Assembly (NCBI GenBank): GCA_037074705.1
Contig: CM073590.1
Location: 120,829,600-120,893,599, forward strand
Direction of reading: 5' to 3'
Length of the DNA stretch: 64,000 nucleotides
Source of the DNA: Zhengitettix transpicula
Lineage: Eukaryota; Arthropoda; Insecta; Orthoptera; Tetrigidae
Shown: positions 58,901-64,000 of the stretch, piece after piece
Layout: each line of letters starts with the position of its first letter
Position numbering within the stretch: the first letter of the stretch is position 1
Notes under the pieces: generated by a model
The model's input: only the letters and a program-made list of their open reading frames with translations
The model's database searches: none
What the model was told of the DNA's origin: nothing
Program-made: the position numbers and the translations under genes

Positions 58901-61900
58901 CTTCTGCACTATGCAAATACCTTCTTCAGAATATTCCTTACTCCCGAGAATGATAATTTTATATCTGTATCAGAAAAGGGCACTATGCAAAAGATTGCAC
59001 TCTAAAAATCACCCCGACATCTCATGTTACAGAAACATCCCCAATGATAGTAGAAGAGGACCAATCTGGAAATAATACAATTACAGAGCAAGTAACACCA
59101 CCAATTCTAGTTTCTACCAAAAACATCTCCAACGAAAAGATACCTTCTGCAACTCTCCCTCATGACATACCGACGACTCTGGTCACCGAATCATCCCAAA
59201 TCAGAGAAGTAGAGGAGCAACCTGAAATTAATCTAAATGAAAAGCATATTAACATTACGAATTCAAGTTTCTTGCAAAACCATCGTCAATAAAAAGAGTA
59301 CTTACGAAACTCTCTCTAGTCACATCACCGACATATCGGACAACACTGATTTTCCGAAACTCGAACAACCTGCCGAAGAAAACTAAGTCATCTACGCAGA
59401 AATCCCTGAACATAGAGGAAGCTCTAGAAGTGGCGAGGGACTACATTAAACGGAAGTGAAGGATCTTAACTGAACTTTCGATCAAGCTAGAAGTGCAATT
59501 ATTAGTGTGGCTGGAATCAAAAACCCGTGGAGTACCCTACGGGATTATAATATTCCACCGGAAACATTTCTCAAGTTTATATCAATTCTGGACATAGCGG
59601 TGACAGAAAGAAGGACAAAGACAGGATTAACTAGGCTAAAAAAGAGACTTTCATTACAGTCATAACAAAACTCCTCAGACAAAGACTATTCCTCATTCGA
59701 CCAATGTAAAGCACCTGTTACAGTAGAAATGCAATGGTTTTTTCAAAAGAAAAAACAATTTTAGACGAATAGAAATGTACAAACCAGATGCGATTGCTCT
59801 CCAGTAATCAAAACTTAAATAAGATGCAAACCCCACAGTTCTTAACTGAAAGATATGTTTTCATTTAATCATGTACAGTCACCAAGAACAATTTTGCTCA
59901 CGTGACTCTAAACCTCCCAATAAAAATGAAAAAAGAAAAGATTAATCTCTAAGATTTTACATTACCCGTAGACAAATCACAAGTCTCATTTTTTTTCAGT
60001 CTTTATCGATTAAGAACTGTCTGATTCAGTAGTGAACGGTGGTTTTCCCGGTGTAACCTGAAAAACGAGGCGGTGCCAGCCATCTAAAATTTGTGGTTAA
60101 GGAACGTTGATACACGAGAACTCTTCATCCAAATGTTTGGTTCATCTATTATAAAACATCAACTGGTGCAGGCCATTCCCAATTTCCAATTAAAATTATG
60201 AAATCTTATACTTTATAAAGAGGAATATGTATTGAATATAGCTTGGCTTAATTTGTTTCTTACATAAAGAGTATTATTTATTTTTAGAAAAGTGAATTTC
60301 ACCATTTTTGTTTCGTAGGCGAGCACAGGGAGCAGCGGCCGGTTGCTGTTCGAAGAATTCTTCTCTCTGTTCACGGGCGGCACGAGTGACGATGACCACA
60401 ATTTAAGGAGAAACTGTTCTTGCCGTAAGCCTCAATATTTCATATACCTGAAAAAGTATATACCATCTCTAACCTATGTGATATTATTCCAATATGTTTT
60501 TCAGTAAAGTAATTAATGTAGTTTTCTTAAATAAATTGTTCTTATGTCACAATTCCAGCATTTAACATATTCTTAGAACATTTGATATAATTTTGGACTT
60601 ATGTATGTCAATGACTTTTATAAGTCGCCCATATATAAAAAAAACTTCCTTCAAAATTATTTATCAATTTTGAAGTTTGTTAGGAGCTTTGGGAAATCTC
60701 CATGGTCAAGTATATTTACATAATTTATTATTTACGTTTATATAAGCCAAAGTCTTTTTGTAACATGTATCTGCTTTAAAAAACAGATCCTCTGTACGAA
60801 ATATATTAATATTCATTTTCCAATAAATAAATAAAAAATTTAGTAATGCAACTGATAAAAAATTAATTTGATAACGTTTTGATGACTTTTTTAGGCGTAC
60901 CTTAGTAGTAAAGTATGACTCTGAGTTTTATAAATAATTTATATACATTGCAAAACTATTCCATTAATATCTGCTAAATATTAATATTATATAAATAAAT
61001 GTTCAGTAAAATTTCAAAGGAATTCTTTAGCTGCACTTCCTGTTGTAACCGAAAATAATTTTTACTGACTTATTGCCTATTTATTGATTGTGAAATTAAA
61101 ATAAGTCAGATCATTATATTTATCAATATTTATGTCAGTACGACCATCGTTTTGAGTTAGAATCTTAACTTAACTGAAAAGTAAAATAGCTAGTCACTTA
61201 TCGGTATCGAAGATGTAAGTTAAATCATATCAATTGCTCTGTTGCGCCATGGAATTATATCCATAAAAATAAATTATGCAGCCCGACCTACCTGATGCAT
61301 GTTTTTCTATGGTTTTCCCTGCATTAATTTTAGGCGAATGCAGGGTAGGATCCTTAAAATATAGCCCGGGGGCCCTGGTTAACCCTTGGCTATCTTCCTC
61401 TACCCTTCCGCACCCCCCTTTCAAATACCTTTCTATGCTATTAAAGGGGAGTTGCCCAACGTGGATTACCCTCATGTAGCCTGTTTCCCTAAAAAAAATT
61501 GTGTTTATTGAACATTACTTTACGAAATGTAGAATGCCTCAAGCGTCTAAATAATCATTTATAAAACATATACATATAAGAAACATATAAGAAGAAGGTG
61601 TAGACAGGCTATATATTGGGTAATCCACATAGTGGCCCCTCCCCTCTTTATCATAAGATAGGGACTGAGAAGGGGGATGTGGAGAGGTAGAGCAAGGTAG
61701 CCAAGGGTTAACAAGGGCCCCCAGGCTGTAGTTTTAAGGAACCTACCCGGAAATTCGCCTAAAAGTGATGCAGAGAAAACTCTAAAAAGCCTGCATCAGG
61801 TAGATAGGGCATTTGGTACTTGTCCCACACCCTTCCGATGGCGGGGTAGGGGATAGCAGTGGGGCCGCAACATTCCCTTCTCCGTAACTAAACCGGTTAG

Positions 61901-63137
61901 GTGGCAACTGGCCGACTATTCCAATAATAATATTTGGACAACTCTTACCGTATGCCCTAGGTCTGCGACCGCAAATCAAACACCTCTCAAAACTGACCGC
62001 ACGATGCCGCCTCCAGGTGCACCAACACAATAGTGGGAAATTTGAAACGGCTGAGAATGAAATTGTTTGGTCCAATTTCAATTCGGCGTTAAAAAATGTT
62101 CAAAATTAAGAATAACTTAATAAACCAATTGTTAAAAAATATAATTTCACAATTAATTTAAGACTTCATCAGGTGTATAGGTCGCGAGAAATAGCATGGT
62201 GTGTTGGGTGCGAAGTAGGAGAAGGGAGAAAAGAGAAATATTGTCGTCAGGTGGTAACTCCCTCATGGAGCAACGCCACTAATATAAAAAAAATCATTAC
62301 ATTCTAATGAACGGATTATAATGACAGTGGCAAGGTCTTTTTATCACAGCCTGTACTTATAATCTCTCAATTTTTACAGAAAAGCTTTTTACGTACATTT
62401 CTTGAACTGAACAAAATTTGTTTCCTTACGTCAATATTCTCAGAATAATTTTTTACTCTACCGTAACAAACGTTCGTGTTAAACTGAGATCCGTACCACT
62501 CCCACTACAATTACTGGTAAGTGGACCAATTCGCATTGTAGTTTTCCACTACTAACTATTTCTCTCCAGTCCTACATTGGGCTAATTTAGGACTTGGAAT
62601 ATTATAGAGTTAAATTTTTTGATTTATAAAACTGTTTAAATATATTTTCTTTAAATTTTATATTTATAACATTCTAAGACTTGAAATACTGCCTTGTACA
62701 TCTGATGGTTTACTAAATTATAGACTAAACGTTGTAAAATAACATTTTCATCAATTGTTTGAATAATATTTTTATTTACAGCTAATTAATTTATTTTGTG
62801 TAAAATTAAAATGTCTGATCACTATTCAAATCTGCATATGATTTTGCAAAGAATGTTTTCGAATATATAATTGTATATCGACACGATTATTGGAATTGTA
62901 TTGCGTGTTCCTACCTGCATGGTGATGTAATTGAATTCTATTTCATCGGAAAACTTTACTGTTTTTGTGGACAGAATGCGGCGTGGTGAACCAGGAGATC
63001 CGCATCGTGGGTGGCAGACCCACGGGGGTTAACCGCTACCCGTGGGTGGCTCGTCTGGTCTACGACGGTCAGTTCCACTGTGGAGGTTCCCTACTCAACG
63101 GAGACTACGTCCTCACTGCTGCCCATTGTGTTCGCAG
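48263..63137 (+). CDS. Gene 2: trypsin-like serine protease paralogue, exons 1-3 (3' part outside window)
   Basis: Three exons join in frame to give the first 113 residues: signal peptide, an acidic linker with a DDD run, CSCQCG (57-62), activation site Arg69|IVGG, the RYPWVARL and HCGGSLL stretches, and TAAHC with catalytic His110. The Asp and Ser exons must lie beyond position 64000. Intron phases 0,1,2 and the 72- and 163-nt exons match gene 1, which stands 24 kb upstream on the same strand, so the two are tandem paralogues. CSCxCG followed by EIRIVGG and GVNRYPWVARL resembles what I recall of Drosophila CG4914. A secreted zymogen is expected. Intron 1 is 12 kb and full of repeats. Confidence 0.9.
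48480..48620. mobile_element. Foldback element FB1, half copy
   Basis: Contains only the right-hand half: TTCCAGAAACGTTGTGCGGT, then TTATTTTATCACTTCATTTT. It is in intron 1 of gene 2, about 150 bp after exon 1. Confidence 0.6.
50490..50725. mobile_element. Foldback element FB1, divergent copy
   Basis: The edges TTAGCCAATAAAGAGCAATT and TTTGTCAGTTTATTGGCAAC are inverted. The interior keeps AAATACCACACAATGTTGCT and a GGTGAAAGATC box. Pairing is weaker than in copies B and D. Confidence 0.5.
51395..51598. mobile_element. Foldback element FB1, copy with shortened left arm
   Basis: AAATAGCTAAATACAGAGAA at the left pairs with GTCTGTGTTTTGGCTATTTT at the right. The right arm is complete (GAAATGTTGTGCGGTATTTA); most of the left arm is deleted. 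The 25 bp to its left match the flank of copy D, so the element may extend further. Confidence 0.65.
51599..52957. other. Intron 1 of gene 2, middle part
   Basis: No coding recognised. GC content rises at 52520-52700, where a 69-codon minus frame with several Cys is open but unrecognised. Confidence 0.4.
52958..52995. repeat. (TA)n microsatellite left of L5
   Basis: About 19 TA units, directly followed by the TG start of L5. Confidence 0.95.
52996..54125 (-). mobile_element. LTR-like element L5 (1130 bp), inserted in a (TA)n tract
   Basis: Starts TGTAGTATTC and ends AATCAACA, with (TA)n on both sides. It includes GCCCCACGTTGAGG, repeated in related form as CACGTTTGAGTGCCAATTTG and ATGTTGACGACGCCAATTTT (53035-53225), and the family block GAAATCTGACGATAAT. 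CCCCACGTTGGGCGCCA is the reverse complement of a common insect LTR-element primer site, so the element reads on the minus strand. No protein domain found. Confidence 0.6.
54126..54148. repeat. (TA)n microsatellite right of L5
   Basis: About 11 TA units; with the tract on the other side of L5 it looks like one microsatellite split by the insertion. Confidence 0.9.
54149..56655. other. Intron 1 of gene 2, unassigned
   Basis: A GC-richer segment at 55555-55800, with an (ATA)n run near 55770 and CTCTCTTCCAGG, could be an old retroposon; no family identified. Confidence 0.35.
56656..56922 (-). mobile_element. SINE-like family S, copy 8 (5' truncated, divergent)
   Basis: T run and AGAGATACAGGCTACGTGG at the left. 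The body matches other copies through CCCGACCAGTTA. It has a 25-bp gap after the first 20 bp and another near GCGGGAAGGGGG. Confidence 0.8.
57304..57699. mobile_element. Foldback element FB3 in intron 1 of gene 2
   Basis: Arms of about 120 bp (57304-57428 and 57577-57699) pair TTTTAATCAGTCTCAATAA with TTATTGAGACTGATTAAAA and TTTTGAACAAGGTTCTTTCG with CGAAAGTTCCTTGTTCAAAA. The inner edge has ATAATCATCTTTAA and its complement. No coding in the loop. Confidence 0.85.
57909..57920. repeat. G homopolymer run
   Basis: Twelve consecutive G in AT-rich DNA. Confidence 0.9.
58284..58595 (-). other. Unrecognised 103-codon open frame
   Basis: Begins MEKDDSCYSINCIDHDGLRP. It contains CGSCTRDLGDVSEVHFFSPG, which reads like real protein and is more GC-rich than its flanks. 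No family recognised. Its downstream half includes a GATGAAGACT...CGAAAA stretch like the foldback cores, so it is more likely part of a repeat than a host exon. Confidence 0.25.
58678..59900 (+). pseudogene. ORF1 (gag-like) relic of a non-LTR retrotransposon
   Basis: The first open piece (58678-58893) reads RVIITNICPILPSELIVKEL, like the start of jockey/I-type ORF1 proteins. A shifted frame then gives FYICIRKGHYAKDC, the second half of a CCHC zinc knuckle (C-x4-H-x4-C) whose first Cys is Phe, running on to 59292. Further decayed pieces (ETFLKFISILDIAVTERRTK) follow. Several stops and shifts; no start codon can be trusted. No reverse transcriptase follows it. Confidence 0.55.
59901..60318. 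other. Intron 1 of gene 2, 3' end
   Basis: No coding. The polypyrimidine tract before exon 2 is weak (ATTTTTGTTTCGTAG). Confidence 0.5.
60319..60424 (+). CDS. Gene 2 exon 2: linker and Cys-x-Cys element
   Basis: Acceptor TTTCGTAG, donor TGCC|GTAAGC, phase 1. It encodes residues 25-59: a Ser/Gly stretch, LLFEEFFSLF, a GTSDDDHN acidic segment and NCSC. It is 45 nt longer than the matching exon in gene 1. The acceptor has a weak pyrimidine tract, but phase and the CSC ending fit exactly. Confidence 0.85.
61277..61498 (+). mobile_element. SINE-like family S, copy 9 (5' truncated)
   Basis: Runs from GCCCGACCTACCTGATGCA to CATGTAGCCTGTTTCCCT plus eight A. Only the 3' 220 bp are present. It lies tail-to-tail with copy 10 about 100 bp away. 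Confidence 0.85.
61602..62009 (-). mobile_element. SINE-like family S, copy 10
   Basis: Starts near AGACAGGCTATATATTGGGT without a T run and reaches CACCTCTCAAAACTGACCG. The most diverged long copy; it is in intron 2 of gene 2. Confidence 0.8.
62010..62974. other. Intron 2 of gene 2, last part
   Basis: AT-rich with no recognised repeat or coding. Confidence 0.5.
62975..63137 (+). CDS. Gene 2 exon 3: activation site and catalytic histidine
   Basis: Acceptor TGTGGACAG, donor CGCAG|GTAACA, phase 2. It encodes Gln60 (split), then residues 61-113: CGVVNQEIRIVGG through LTAAHCVR. Arg69 is the zymogen cleavage site and His110 the catalytic base. Local GC content is much higher than the flanks. Confidence 0.95.
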
Positions 63138-64000
63138 GTAACACTATAATTGCTGCTTGACAAAGGCGGACACATATTTGTACACTATTTAAGCGCAAGT
63201 CGTCGTAATGTTAAATATTAAGCGTTATTCAAAATATTGCGATGAAATACGATAACCTTATGTACTTGCGTAACAAATTTGGTTAAATTAGAACTAATAA
63301 CTACAAAGTAAATGGCATCTAAAACTTTACATTTAACTTTTTATAGTAGTATTCTATCAACACTTATGTATTATCTAGAGACTGATCATCAAGGTCATAA
63401 AAAATTAGTCTTGACTTCAGTAAACGCCTTTTGTGGACTCGTCAATATTTTTATAAAACTTTTATTAATTATTAATTTTTTTAAATCCAATAATTTTACA
63501 AAATACGCTGCATCTGGTGAACGGCGGCGGGAGAAATAAGAATATATCTCTTTTTTAAAAAAAGCGGGGCAAAATGAAATAGTCCTGAACGGAATGTTTT
63601 CGTTAACCTTGTAATTAGACCCCAAATTTGGACCACAACAGATGGTTATAATACATTGGTGAACAAAATTAAGTAACCTAAACCGGTCTCTTAATGGTTA
63701 AGGTGCAAATTCTGGATTTGCTTCTTGTGAAAGACTATATTTTTGATACTAAAAATCATAATCATTAATTTAAAAAAATCGGAAATAGAAAAAAGGGTGA
63801 ACTGTTCTGCAAGTATATTGTTAAAAAATCTTATGGGTCTAGAAAATTATTTTTTTATTGGCAAAAGAAATGGCTGAATTTATGGGTAATAGTATATTTA
63901 TTAAACGCCATATGGAACAATGTTTAAAATATGGGTGTACTGAATATTATGTGTAAATCCCAAATTCCTGCAAGTTTAGTGACTCAAATTAAATTAAGTG
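63138..64000. other. Start of intron 3 of gene 2
   Basis: No coding recognised; the 75-codon frames on either strand here are low-complexity. Exon 4 should lie beyond the window. Confidence 0.5.

Noticed and set aside
1..64000. CRISPR arrays, rRNA genes, bacterial-type operons
   Set aside because: No regularly spaced direct repeats, no rRNA-like segments, and all real coding is intron-split eukaryotic sequence.

Overview
The window is AT-rich animal nuclear DNA, almost certainly from an insect. Coding sequence is rare and split by GT-AG introns, most of them kilobases long, and the space between exons is filled with transposon relics. Intron size, repeat load and the closest remembered match of the two proteases (Drosophila CG4914-like secreted trypsins) would fit a polyneopteran such as a cockroach, termite or stick insect. 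That placement is inference, not proof.

Two host genes can be supported, both on the + strand. Gene 1 is a complete seven-exon gene (first coding exon at 6510, stop codon ending at 24787) for a 306-residue secreted trypsin-like zymogen with an intact His/Asp/Ser triad and an Asp specificity pocket. Gene 2 starts at 48263 and shows exons 1 to 3 of a close paralogue, ending in the His active-site exon; the rest lies beyond the right edge. The two share intron phases (0,1,2), a 72-nt first exon, a 163-nt third exon and a Cys-x-Cys-x-Cys-Gly element before the activation site, so they form a tandem protease cluster.

The rest is mobile DNA and unassigned sequence. (i) A poly(A)-tailed SINE-like family has ten clear loci in both orientations; two full-length copies (32134-32654 and 38136-38676) are bounded by 12-bp and 11-bp target-site duplications. 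(ii) An LTR-like family (TG...CA ends) sits at ATAT or (TA)n sites at 4.7, 15.6, 16.6 and 53.0 kb, with a possible fifth at 18.0 kb; one copy is split by a SINE. (iii) Several unrelated-looking foldback families carry the same kind of core, a purine-rich GANGA-like box, a hairpin, then GAAAC or GAAAG, resembling a hammerhead ribozyme core. (iv) Two PIF/Harbinger-type elements have TAA duplications, one with a decayed transposase N-terminus and one with a MADF-domain ORF. (v) Non-LTR retrotransposon pieces include a jockey-like reverse transcriptase 3' half, a RNase H fragment, a GRPxKRW C-terminal fragment, an ORF1 zinc-knuckle fragment and an RTE-like 3' end. (vi) There is a 73-nt tRNA-like cloverleaf relic.

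I found no CRISPR array, no rRNA and no intact transposase or reverse transcriptase. I did not find a clearly new biological system. The best leads are the shared ribozyme-like core of the foldback elements, the (TA)n-targeting LTR-like elements, and the SINE family with defined ends.
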